This document shows, piece after piece, positions 22,793-33,035 of a stretch of 64,000 nucleotides of DNA. The position numbers and the translations under genes were made by a program. The notes beneath the pieces are model-generated. The model ran no database searches. It was given only the letters and a program-made list of their open reading frames with translations, and was not told where the DNA came from. Each line of letters opens with the position of its first letter. The first letter of the stretch is position 1. The stretch is from Castor canadensis. Taxonomy: Eukaryota; Chordata; Mammalia; Rodentia; Castoridae. The DNA lies in the NCBI RefSeq assembly GCF_047511655.1, contig NC_133386.1, positions 76,635,501-76,699,500 of the forward strand, in the 5' to 3' direction.

Positions 22793-23722
22793 ATAAGACT
22801 CTTTTTTTCCTTTTGTTTTTTTTTTCTTTTATTATTCATATGTGCATACAAGGCTTGGGTCATTTCTCCCCCCCTGCCCCCACCCCCTCCCTTACCACCC
22901 ATTCCACCCCCTCCCTCTCCCCCCCTCAATACCCAGCAGAAACTATTTTGCCCTTATTTCTAATTTTGTTGTAGAGAGAGTAGAAGCAATAATAGGAAGG
23001 AACAAGGGTTTTTGCTGGTTGAGATAAGGATAGCTATACAGGGCATTGACTCACATTGATTTCCTGTGCGTGGGTGTTACCTTCTAGGTTAATTCTTTTT
23101 GATCTAACCTTTTCTCTAGTTCCTGGTCCCCTTTTCCTATTGGCCTCAGTTGCTTTTCAGGTATCTGCTTTAGTTTCTCTGTGTTAAGGGCAACAAATGC
23201 TAGCTAATTTTTTAGGTGTTTTACCTATCCTTACCCCTCCCTTGTGTGCTCTCGCTTTTATCATGTGCTCAAAGTCCAATCCCATTGTTGTGTTTGCCCT
23301 TGATCTAATGTCCACATATGAGGGAGAACATACGATTTTTGGTCTTTTGGGCCAGGCTAACCTCACTCAGAATGATGTTCTCCAATTCCATCCATTTACC
23401 AGCGAATGATAACATTTCGTTCTTCTTCATGGCTGCATAAAATTCCATTGTGTATAGATACCACATTTTCTTAATCCATTTGTCAGTGCTGGGGCATCTT
23501 GGCTGTTTCCATAACTTGGCTATTGTGAATAGTGCCGCAATAAACATGGGTGTGCAGGTGCCTCTGGAGTAACCTGTGTCACAGTCTTTTGGGTATATCC
23601 CCAAGAGTAGTATTGCTGGATCAAATGGTAGATCAATGTCTAGCTTTTTAAGTAGCCTCCAAATTTTTTTCCAGAGTGGTTGTACTAGTTTACATTCCCA
23701 CCAACAGTGTATAGGACTCTTT
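22793..23722 (-). mobile_element. Young LINE-1, 5'-truncated, with target-site duplication
   Basis: A 906-bp insert lies between near-identical 12-bp repeats ataagactcttt (22793-22804) and ataggactcttt (23711-23722). The left end is a T-rich tail, then a C-rich tract (22868-22926; G-rich on the sense strand), the 3' UTR, and ORF2 to about 23710. The overlap with the copy at 48.2-48.6 kb differs at roughly 15-20 positions over about 455 bp by eye, which argues for recent activity of this subfamily. Confidence 0.9.
23305..23710 (-). pseudogene. L1 ORF2 C-terminal fragment, open frame
   Basis: Minus-strand translation is open for about 135 codons. It starts inside the Cys-rich block (IHCWWECKLVQPLWKKIW), runs through [37 protein letters not shown] and WYLYTMEFYAAMKK, and ends at its natural stop at 23305-23307 after MFSLICGH. 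There are no premature stops. It lacks the endonuclease and reverse transcriptase, so it is a dead 5'-truncated copy. Confidence 0.85.
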
Positions 23723-25179
23723 AGTTTCAGACTTAGCACAATGGGTCAAAGAAAGAAGTTTCCCTAGCCACCAAAGAATGTTAGAATCTGTTGGAATAAG
23801 AACTCGTGTCCTATAAAGTCAATGGGGTCTTGTTGAAATTAAATGAATTTGGACTTTTGTTAATCACAAACTTGTATGACAAAATTTAGCAGATGATTGT
23901 TGCAGGCATACACAGATGACTATTAAACTTCACACCCCTTTCAAAATTGAAACAATATTGCATATTCTAAAGGTAAAACAAAGAGTGGAGGCAGCCAGGA
24001 AGTCTTGATTAGAGCTCAAGTTGAACTGAGGGAGGGCCCCTACGATTGTACTTTGGGCAAAGGGGTGAACTGGTCTCAGGTGCTTCCAGCTTACAATGCA
24101 TCCTTCTCCTTTAGTTATTTAAGTAGTCTCTGCTTTCTCACCATAGGCAACTTGGGTTGGAAAATCCTCTGCAGACACAATTTATATAAATTAAAAAGTC
24201 AGTCCATGTGTGTTTGTGTGTGTATGTGTTAAACCACACTTAATTCTATCCTTTGATTTTTAGGACTTAAGTCCAGAAACCCTAAGAGCCTAGCACTTTT
24301 GTGTGTGTGTGTGTATTTTTAAGATTTAAAAATAAAATTTCTGATCTCCTCAGTTCATTGTGCTAAATGTTTCACACCTTTGGAAGGACCCTCTCCAGCC
24401 ATGCCTGCCATTGGCCTATTGGGTCAAATCCTTCTGAAGAGTCTACTGGTTTGACACTGATACTGATGTGTTTCAGTTGCTATCTGTATGTTACACCACC
24501 AGGGACTCCTCAAACCTGAGTTCTTGGTGTATTGCTGGTTTCCCTCTCTGTACAGTGCTAGTGTGAATCTATGTGTGTGTGAAAACTTGAGTTTTTACTA
24601 TCTCTCCCATCATCTCCAGAGGGAGTTCCGTCTTCCTGCTCTGTGTTTTTCATGTCTGGATATTTTCAGCTCCCACTGTATGACTTTACACATTCCTTGG
24701 TCTGGATATCAGTTGTGGATCTGGGAATATAACGATGCATCTGAAGACATTTCTCAGATGAACAAATCTGATAAAACTCCCAGCATTTCCATCATGTCTT
24801 CACCATGGAAAACTACTGCCATTCTGGATGTTCCCAGCTCTTTTTGCCCTTGGTTCTGAAAGGGTAGAAGAACAGAATGTGGGTGAGGTGATGTAAAATC
24901 TGTCAATTGGGTTGGAAATATTTTCTCTCCATTGTGGGGCCAGATTACATCTGGCAAAGAAGTTGTGATCTTATTTTGGGCAAGATCCCAAGGCATCTAG
25001 GTTAAAATCCAGTATCCCCCTTTATTTGGGAGGCACCACTTTGCTGATCAGTCCTGTAGCCCTCTTATGCCCAGTAGAGAGGGCTATTCTGATTTTGTAT
25101 ATAGAACTGCTAAGAAAGAACATAAGGACCACCACTTGATGCCCATGAAAAGAATCTCCTGGTCAGGAGGAACAGGGTA
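23723..25179. other. No recognisable feature
   Basis: Unique-looking sequence with short GT runs near 24206-24230 and 24300-24314. The 123-codon open frame at 24488-24859 shows no domain or splice context. Confidence 0.45.
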
Positions 25180-25495
25180 GTGTGTCAGGCTGAATAATGT
25201 CCTCCAAGAATGTATATGTCCTGATCCTGTGATTTTTTTACTTCACATGCCAAAACAAACTTTGCAGGCGTGATTAAGTTCGGATCTCATTTCAGGGAGA
25301 CTCTTCCAAATGATCTTGACCTTAATCACCTGGTGACAATGGAAACAGATACTGGAATGATGCAGCTGCTAACTAGGAAATGCCAACTACCTCTAGTAGC
25401 TGGAAGAAGCAAGGAACAGATGCTGTCCTGGAACTTCCAGAAGAAATCAATGCTGCTGATCCCCTGGGTTTTAATCAGAGGGTCATGTTTTCCTA
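25180..25495 (+). mobile_element. MLT1-related MaLR LTR
   Basis: The phrases ggctgaataatgtcctccaa, ctttgcaggcgtgattaagt, gtgatgcagctg-like text, agctggaagaagcaaggaac and cctggaacttccagaagaaa follow the MLT1 LTR order. The 88-codon open frame across it is a by-product. The end is degraded and the boundary with the L2 fragment is approximate. Confidence 0.6.
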
Positions 25496-25544
25496 AGGAA
25501 GTTCATTCATATGTGTACGTATTGTGTTTCTTCTGATGGGAATT

Positions 25545-25790
25545 CCTACTCATCCTGCAAGACTCAGATCAAATACCTCCTCTTCCAGGCTGTCTTCTCT
25601 GATGTTCTCCCACTTTCACCTTGACTAGTGCCCTTTGAAATGCTCTACAGAATCCTCCATAAACTCTAGCAGTGGATGTGTTTTGCTTTCCTCTGTGTCC
25701 TTGGTGCCTAAAAATTACATGGTACCAGAAGACTCCTGCAAATATTTTTTGTATGAAGAACTAACCAACTGAATAAGTGAGTAGATGATA
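25545..25790 (+). repeat. L2 LINE 3' end
   Basis: The phrases attcctactcatcctgcaag, actcagatcaaatacctcct and ccaggctgtcttctctgatg, then a degraded 'ctctgtgtccttggtgcc', are typical of the L2 3' region. The final aactgaataagtgagtag recalls its 'tgaatgaatgaa' end. Confidence 0.7.
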
Positions 25791-26412
25791 CCTCTGTTTT
25801 GTGAAAAGTTCAGGTCCAGTAAGGCCTGTAAATAGACTAAACCCTGGAGTAACTTTGTCTCAGGAACTACTTGGGGAGTGGTGCCTAGGGACTTCTAAAT
25901 TTCACCCTGGGTCAGCTTCCTTCCCCAAATCTGCCCTGCCTGTCACCATAAGTGGAAGCATTACCCTGTGATAGTTGGCTTTCCTGTTGGTCATGAAGTT
26001 GGGAGGGTGATGCAGCTGAAGCACTCATGTCAACTGTGGCTAGGGTTAATCTGTCTGAGCACGTCGTGTCTGGTAAATCCAAAGACAACATAAAGAGCAA
26101 TGATGAAGGAGGCTCAGTACTGTCACCTAGAGCTTAGTGGAGGTTGATAATCAGAAGAAAGAATGGAGGAAAGCAATGGCTGCATTATTTCCAGAGATCT
26201 TTCCAGATCAGGATTTTTGTAACTTTGCCCTAACTTTACAAAGATGTGAATTTCTAAACATCATGTTTCTTCTTTTGGTTTTATTCTCAATCCTTACGGG
26301 GATTTTATTATCCTGCTTCTTAAAAGAAGAGGTTAAAAGTTTAATACCCAGCAAAACTTTATATTTAAGGAAAAAAAGCTAGTTTGAATTATTAAAAACT
26401 TTCCTTTGAACT
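25791..26412. other. No recognisable feature
   Basis: Unique-looking sequence. The 81-codon frame at 26137-26382 contains a hydrophobic run but has no ATG start context, domain match or splice signal. Confidence 0.4.
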
Positions 26413-26492
26413 GTGGGTATGGCTCAGTGGTAGAGCACATGCTTAGCATGTGCAACGCCCTGGGTTCGATCCCCAGCACTAGAAGAAAAAAA
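26413..26492 (+). mobile_element. ID-type SINE (tRNA-derived) with intact pol III boxes
   Basis: The body reads ggctcagtggtagagcacat ... gggttcgatccccagcacta and ends in an A-rich tail. The A box tggctcagtgg (26420-26430) and B box ggttcgatccc (26463-26473) are both intact. This matches rodent ID elements, derived from BC1/tRNA-Ala. It is not a tRNA gene: the acceptor stem does not close and an A tail follows. No clear target duplication is visible. It lies 17 bp upstream of an MLT1 LTR. Confidence 0.85.
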
Positions 26493-26509
26493 GTCTGTCT
26501 ACTTTAGGC

Positions 26510-26874
26510 TGATTTCTGTTCCTCTTCCAAATTTATATGTCAAAGTCTTAACAACCAGTGACTCAGAACGTGATTGTAGGTGAAGATGTGATTAAGGTTA
26601 AATGAAGTCGTGGGGTAGGCCTAATCAGATATGAGTGGTATACAGATTAGAAGAAAAGATTTAGACAGAGACACACCCAAAGGAAAGGCCATGTGAGAGA
26701 CAGAGAGAAGGCGGCCACCTGTTAGTGGAGGAGCGAGGCCTCAAGAGAAACCAACCCTGCCAGCACCTTGATCTTGGACCTCTTTGCCTCCAGAACTGTG
26801 AGGAAATAAATTTCTGTTTTTTAAGTCACCCAGGCTGTGGCATTTTGTTATGGCAGCCCTAGAAAATTAATACA
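26510..26874 (+). mobile_element. MLT1-type MaLR solo LTR
   Basis: It starts with TG and ends in TACA. Phrases aaccaaccctgccagcacct, tgatcttggacctctttgcc, tccagaactgtgaggaaata and tatggcagccctagaaaatt are diagnostic of MLT1. An AATAAA signal lies at 26805-26810 in the expected place. No internal retroviral sequence adjoins it, so this is a solo LTR. Confidence 0.85.
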
Positions 26875-27733
26875 TTGACCTTGAAAAAAACAACTTTTAA
26901 AGAAAAGCAAATTTACTTAAAATGAGTATATTGGCTGCGTAACTGTTAGCAGTGTTTTCCTGAAGACTCTTTCCACTTGAAGCTACATATTACATTTTAT
27001 ATTTTTATAAATGTGCAAACATTTATAGAAAGATTATTTTTCTTGTAAATAAGTTATATATATTCCTTACTACCTTTCTATCCTAGTAATATACTTAGCA
27101 GACTATTTTCTCACTGGTAGTAGAAAAGTAAGTTTAGTCACAAGGCAGGCACATAATCACATATTATAAGGGAAAGAACTCAAATTAATTAATTTTTTAG
27201 GTATCTCAGGGACTTAAAACCTGGCTTAGCTAGAAGTACATTCTCTACCTGAGCCATGTCTGAGAGATTGTTCTCTCATGTGGGACTTGTTCTTGGTCGT
27301 TGATGGCTGTGTGTTTTCTCCTGCTGTTTCTGACAGCTCAGCAGTCTACATTATAGTGGTCTGCTCCTCAAGCCATGAGTTTCCACATTGGAAATACCCC
27401 AAGATTATTCGTGATCTTGCAGTTTTCTTTATTGGGAGAAATTAACAGAGCATGGATTTCGTAGAAACTTGCCACCTTTTAAGTCTAGTTATAAAAAGGA
27501 ATTTGCCTTGGTCCATAGTTTGAATGCTTCACATGTCCCCAGGGAAGGGCTCCATCTGAGTATAGACTTCTGCCTGACTCACAGGTGGCTTGAGCTCACA
27601 AGGTTTCTCCTACCACCTGCAGCCAGTCCTCCATCCTGCTACAGATCAGTGTTACTCACAGTTCTCTGAGGCTACAGAGGCAGAGTGCATTTGACTGCAA
27701 GGTGCTGAAGTGCTTCACGTTGCCAGTGGTGGA
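26875..27733. other. No recognisable feature
   Basis: Unique-looking sequence, AT-rich in the first half. I see no exon or repeat family. Confidence 0.45.
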
Positions 27734-28120
27734 TAGGTATCATAGTCCACTTTCTGCTGCTATTACAGAATGCCACAGACAGGATAAATTACAAACAATG
27801 AAAGTTTATGTGGTAGGCAATTTAGGAGATCAGGAAATCTAAGATGGTTTGTTGGGGGTGCTGCATCTGGTGAGAGCCTTCTCTCTGGGTAATGATATGG
27901 TAGAAGGCCAAGTGAACATGTGTGAGATAGCTAGAGAGAGCAAGAAGAGGCCTGCCTTTATAGAAGTCCACCCTTGTAGTAAATAATCCACTCCCTCAGT
28001 AATGGAATTAACCCGTATATGAGGGCTCACCTTCATGACTTGATCACCTCTTGTTTCTTTTAAAGGACTTAAAACATCGTTTTGAGAGGAATGCGCTTTT
28101 CCAGTACAGTATCCTAACAT
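27734..28120 (-). repeat. Old LTR-like repeat, reverse strand
   Basis: The text ctgctgctattacagaatgc, gctgcatctggtgagagcct, atatggtagaaggccaagtg and cataatg-like runs, then cctcagtaatggaattaacccgtatatgagggctcaccttcatgacttgatcacctctt, follow a common old mammalian LTR-type repeat in complement. I cannot name the subfamily. The 93-codon minus frame here is a by-product. Confidence 0.55.
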
Positions 28121-28250
28121 TCAAACATCCATTTTTTCTAATATTAATTGATTAATTTGCCTCATAAGTTCCATTAACTACAATCCATTCAGCCAAAAGT
28201 CTTCTCGTTTTCAAAACACACAGTATTCCTTTTGATAGTAAGACTCAAAG

Positions 28251-28288
28251 GAAGGACAGACTTAAGTCTGTCTGAAGGACAGACTTAA
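28251..28288. repeat. 18-bp perfect palindrome inside a 15-bp direct repeat
   Basis: gacagacttaagtctgtc at 28255-28272 is its own reverse complement. The 15-mer gaaggacagacttaa occurs at 28251-28265 and again at 28274-28288. The two structures overlap, giving hairpin potential within a small duplication. Function unknown. Confidence 0.8.
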
Positions 28289-29089
28289 TAGGTAAATCTG
28301 ATTAAAACAAATAGTAGGAGTGAATTAGGGATAATTGTTGTAGGTGAGTTTCTTTCACCGTGAATTGATTATTCATAGCTTTTTTTCATTTGTGTATTAG
28401 ATCGCCCTTCCCTGGCAATTTGTAGAAGTATACATTTCAGGTACTAAGTTTCTCACTCACACATACACCAATATATCCTCTCACTTTGGGTATTTTTTTG
28501 GACTTTATTTACATTGTCTTCCGTCATTCAGAAGTTTTATCCAAAATCTTAAAAATTTCTTATGTATAATTTTATAATTTTATAATAATGCTGTTCAAAT
28601 TTAGATCTTGAATTAGCCAATAGATTTTTCTATACAATGAGAAATATAACTTCCCCTACTATGTAATGAGTAGTCTGGTACTGGTTTTGGAAATGTCATT
28701 TCTTCATTTAGTGCAGTGTCACCTGTCATTCATTGGGATTCTTTATAGGTGTGGCTTGGATCACCTCTTCTTAACACTGTTACAGTGGCAGTTACATGTT
28801 AACATGGACTTTGGCGGAGACAGTCTTCTGTCTCCTCTGCTCGGTTTCATAACTTCAGCCTTCTTTTTCCCATGGTCTGTGAGCTGAGGGAAAGGGTATG
28901 GGGAGTGAAAGGGATTGTGGGTAGTTATTATGGAAAAGGGTAAAACTATAGACTAGAAAAGTTTTTTTTTTTTTTTTTTTTGCATGGAAAAGAACTTGGG
29001 TCAGGAAAAAAAACAATAACAAATATTGATCATGTCTCAGGGTTTAAGTACACCAGTTTTATGAGTGACTTGGCTGGGTAGCTCTGGCT
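28289..29089. other. No recognisable feature
   Basis: AT-rich unique sequence with a T-run at about 28961-28981. The 73-codon frame at 28666-28887 has no supporting evidence. Confidence 0.45.
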
Positions 29090-29515
29090 AGAAGTCTCTC
29101 ATGAGGTGGGAGATGTCAGCTGGGATGCAGTCATCTGTAGGCTGATCTGGAATAGAAGTATCCCCTTCCAAGGTGGCTTGCTCACATGCTGGGGAGTTGC
29201 TGGCTGTTGGCAAGAGGCCTCATTTCTGCTCCACATATGGGCCTCTCTCAGGACTGCCTGAGTATCCTCATGATGTAGCTTCTGTTTCTTTTTCTTTTTC
29301 TTTTTCTCCCCCCAGAATGTACAATTCAAGAGAGTGAGCTAGGCAGAGGCCATTCTTTATAATGGCCTAGCCTGGAGAGTCACATAGAATCACATAGCAA
29401 TACAAGAGAGTCACTCAGTCTGCCTACATTAAGGGACAAGGAAATTAGACTCCACCTTTTGAAGAGAGAAGCATCAAAGAGTTTGACATATTTAAAAACC
29501 ACTGCAGTAACTTTG
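29090..29515 (+). repeat. Old mammalian repeat, same family as 1-735
   Basis: Phrases ctgctccacatatgggcctc, gagagtcacatagaatcaca, aaggaaattagactccacct, tttgaagagagaagcatcaa and atttaaaaaccactgcagt follow the family seen at the window start in the same orientation. A TTTTTC microsatellite (29287-29307) interrupts it. Confidence 0.5.
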
Positions 29516-31393
29516 GCTCAGTTCTGTGCAAAAGACAACAGAGTTTACCACTGAGTGGCTTCCATCAGGTTAAGGAAGCTGGGGTACTTATGTTTTCACA
29601 CTTGCCTTTCATGATTAAAGGGCACCTCAGGTGCGAGGGAATAAATTCTCTGACTCCTTGACTTGCAAGCAAGGTAGATGCCTTTGGCAGCTCTACAAGT
29701 GATATAGATGCTGGCTGTTGAGAGTGACTGCAAACAGGGATATACTAATGTAGATCAGAAATCCCAGGGGATAAGAGGTAGTGCACTGAGAAGGTCTGCT
29801 ACAGCTACAATACACAGGGTCTTAGTAACAGAGTGGTTTTTCTATTATATTATGTTCAAGGAGTAATTCAGAAATGCAGCTCCTTGGCTTCCAGTTGGGC
29901 AGTGTTTAGTGGGGAAGTGGTGCTTGCAGTCCTCCAAACTCCTTTAAAAGGATCATCAGGTTTGCAGGATTCTGCAATACCTTCCCCTTCATGTGCAGTT
30001 TCATCTCCAAGTGGAATTTGCTGTTGTCTCAGAGAGCCTGGGTGCAGATGTTTGAGAAATACATAATGAAATCAAACAATAAAACAGAACTAGGCAGATG
30101 CTTGTCTAAAAGAACAAGGAATTAGATGCTGGACACTGAGGGTGATTATTAACACTTTGTACTTTGATGGGGTCTTTCATCTGTGCCTTCAGGAGTTGCA
30201 TGGCTATTAAAGTAATCCAGGGAGTTATTTTCTTGGATAGAATTTTTAAACCCAACAGATCTTTTGAAAGTTTAGTGTTTTGAATGTTTTACTCTTTCTG
30301 GATTGTACTCAAGGGAAAAATGATTTTGATTTATAAATCATATGGAGGTTTTAAAAAGTCAGTTGTTTCTTAAAACAATAGATAGTGCACCACCTTTGGC
30401 AATCTTATGTGGAATTCACAGTCTTCTGTTTGTTTTCTGTTTCAAACTTGTCTTCATGAAATTATTTAAGTAATGATAGAGTATTCCTGTTCATCAGGAA
30501 ATGCATATCTAAAGATTTTGCCCCAAATTCTGATAACCACTGATTTTAGTCTTCTAACCATTCACTAATTCTTTTGCATGATGTCAAATGACCAGTTGAA
30601 AAGGTCTGTTTTGATCTTGCCCTGCCATGTACAACTAGTGAGAGAACAGGGCTGTCTCAGTGACGTGGCCCTAGCAATAGGAAAACAAGGCCATCTTCCA
30701 ACAGATGTGTGGCTGGTGATAGCTAAGAACTGAATATATGAGCCAAATAGGACTTTGAAATTCTTTGTCAGAAAAGTGAAACACAGGAGAGACTCTACTT
30801 GACACAGAACCAGAACCAAGACTCCCACCCAAAGTGCTGCCTGCTGGCACTGACCATGCTTGCAGCAATGCTGGCCTCCTGTTATGACTTGGCTTCCTGT
30901 GAAGGAGCAGGAGATGGGATGGGGAAGAGACTTTGGCTGAATCTCATTAACTTGTCTCATCTCTTTCTGTGCAGTGTTTTGTCTAGAGTGGTCACCTATT
31001 GTGTCATCACTGAGCCTGAAATAAAGAGGGTTGCAGGATGATGAAGCCCAGATCCAGAAAAGGAAGAGTTCTACTGCTAGGACAGAAACCACAGCATAGG
31101 CTGTGTCCCTGTGGGGTCAGGGGTTCACCTGCTGTGCTCTGCAGACACCTGCCATGTTTCTCCAGGCTCGGCATAAGGAGTGTTGGTTGGCCCCACAGCC
31201 TGCGGAAAGGACATTATAACAAGGGATGTGTTTGCAGCTGTTGGGAGGCTGATTGCTGCTGCACTACAGACACTCTGGACCGGATGGTCTCTTCTGGTTC
31301 ATGTTTTTCTGTTTCTTTCCCTTTTGCGAAGTTGGGAAGCAGGAAGTTTTCCTTTCCTGACAGTTCCCAAGCATTTTGAATTACCGACTCTTT
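29516..31393. other. Repeat-poor stretch, no gene called
   Basis: Little or no repeat similarity is seen. The 30.6-31.4 kb part is a little richer in G+C and has a pyrimidine tract plus CAG near 30962-30974 that could mimic a splice acceptor. No open frame with a recognisable domain follows. The minus-strand 175-codon frame at 30565-31092 and the plus frame from 31180 both lack coding evidence. Confidence 0.4.
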
Positions 31394-31407
31394 CCACTAG
31401 GTGGCAG
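31394..31407 (+). promoter_or_regulatory. CTCF core motif, consensus match
   Basis: ccactaggtggcag is an exact match to the CTCF core CCACNAGGTGGCAG. It stands in repeat-poor sequence and no SINE surrounds it, so it is not one of the rodent B2-type carried sites. Orientation is forward, like the weaker site at 15420. A role in loop anchoring or insulation is inferred only. Confidence 0.6.
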
Positions 31408-32879
31408 CACAGAGCTCACAGCTGCCAGGATCTCCAGCAAGGGACTGATATTAAAACTCAGGTACCCAAGGATGCATTAGGTCTCTCCCTTTCCTTTGAG
31501 AAAAGACAATTAAGAAGGTTGTGCATGTGCATACTGTTTCAGCAGTGGGTCCAGCTTCCTCCTTTCAAGAGAAATGGGGTAGTAATTTCTGCCACAGCTT
31601 TGTTTTGGGGTAATGCAAGAATTCGTAATTCCATTTGTAAATCATGGCACCTTCCTTTTTATACCAGGCAGAGGTCAGAGGAAGCAAATGCTTTCCTCTG
31701 GAGGAAGAGTGTGTCTCCTTCCCTAGGTAGTCTTGGACTCACTGGGCCCCACAACATTTTGCCAAACGAAGTGGGGAGATAAAAAAGGAATGCATAATTA
31801 AAAAAAAAAAAAACAACTCATGGCACTTGTGGTCTCTAGAGCAACCAAAAATAAATAAAAAGTCCACTTGGTTTACCTTGTGTGAAGCTTGTTCTCGTTT
31901 TCTGTCATTGTGTTGCCATCCCATTTCAGCATCCTTTTAAGGAGCAATTCACACAATTTAATATCAGCTGGTCAGCTCTGCCAGACAAGTATTAAAAACC
32001 CAACTTTGTTAATCCTCTAATTTCTTCCTCACAGTTGTAATTCCATGGTCCCTTCAGTTTCTGAAAGCTTTCTGTGCTCCTAGCCAACTCCTTGCCCTCC
32101 TATGCTGCTGAGCAGGCAAAGTCGTCTGATCTCAGCTGTGTTCACTGCCTTCATTTCAACACCTTCTTTGTCTTTTCTACAGTCATTGTCTGGGACTCCT
32201 ACCCAGTGACCTGAGGGTAGATCCAGAAGTCCCTTTGAGAGAAGTCACCAGACACCTTCATTCCTCTACCCTACCTCTCTCCTTCCTTCCCCCTTTCATT
32301 AACTCTTTCATGTGTCTTCTGGATGCTCCTCTTTGGGGAGTGTCCTGCTGTCTTCCCTGGAAAGTGGATGTTTCCCAGTCTTAGGACCTCACCCATGCTA
32401 TCCTTCCAGGACTCTGGTCCACCTTTCAGTCATGCTTTCTACTCAGTCCATTTTGGCCTCAACATTTGTAGCCTTGTCCTACATGCCAACCTACAACTCT
32501 ACTTTAAAGGTCTTCTGTGCATTTCCACATTGTCCTACATTTAAAAATAGGTAAATCTGTTAAACCAAATTAGTCTCCTTCATGGGTCAGAAAATAAACA
32601 ACATTTCCTTTCTTGTACCAGTTTTAAGATCATTTTTGTCACTAATTCAAAAAGTCTAGTGGTATCTTTGTTTTCTCTACTTCCCACTCCTATACACAAT
32701 GAATTAGCAATTCTATCAGCCTTCCCTTCCTTCTTCCTTTTATTGAGTGGCAGCTGGGGTACTAGAAAGGGCTTTACCCCAAGGTGAGGTTGGGACTCTT
32801 GCTGGCTGTGAGGCATTGAACAAAGTAACTTCTGCAATCCTGTACTAGGGTCATAGAACAAGAAAACTGTAGTGTTCAG
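31408..32879. other. Repeat-poor stretch, no gene called
   Basis: Includes an A14 run near 31800 and pyrimidine-rich sequence at 32.26-32.30 kb. Open frames do not show domains. Confidence 0.4.
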
Positions 32880-33035
32880 AAATGGCAGGCCCTAGAAGAT
32901 CATGTAGTCCTTCTCCTTAATTCATCAGTAAAAACCCCACATATACAACGTGAGTTATCTCTGGTCTCAGAGCTGAGACCCAACACTAGGTATCAGACCC
33001 CTAGTCAACACTCTTTCTTCTGAACCACTAGGGTC
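32880..33035 (-). repeat. MIR-like fragment, reverse strand
   Basis: The phrases agaagatcatgtagtccttc, agagctgagacccaacacta and caacactctttcttctgaac follow the complement of a MIR-type element. It is strongly diverged. Confidence 0.4.

Noticed and set aside
26413-26492. tRNA gene
   Set aside because: A and B boxes are present, but the acceptor stem does not pair and an A-rich tail follows. It is an ID-type SINE.
28961-28981. Poly-T run flanked by gaaaag on both sides as a tail-only insertion
   Set aside because: The flanking match is only six bases of low-complexity sequence, which is not enough for a target duplication.
30565-31092. 175-codon minus-strand open frame
   Set aside because: No domain and mixed composition. 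It overlaps another frame on the opposite strand and a possible but unsupported acceptor site.
31180-31782. 200-codon open frame on the + strand, longest in the window
   Set aside because: It begins at GTG, not ATG. It has no recognisable domain, no flanking splice sites I can support and no coding-like codon pattern. Long chance frames are expected in 64 kb of six-frame translation.
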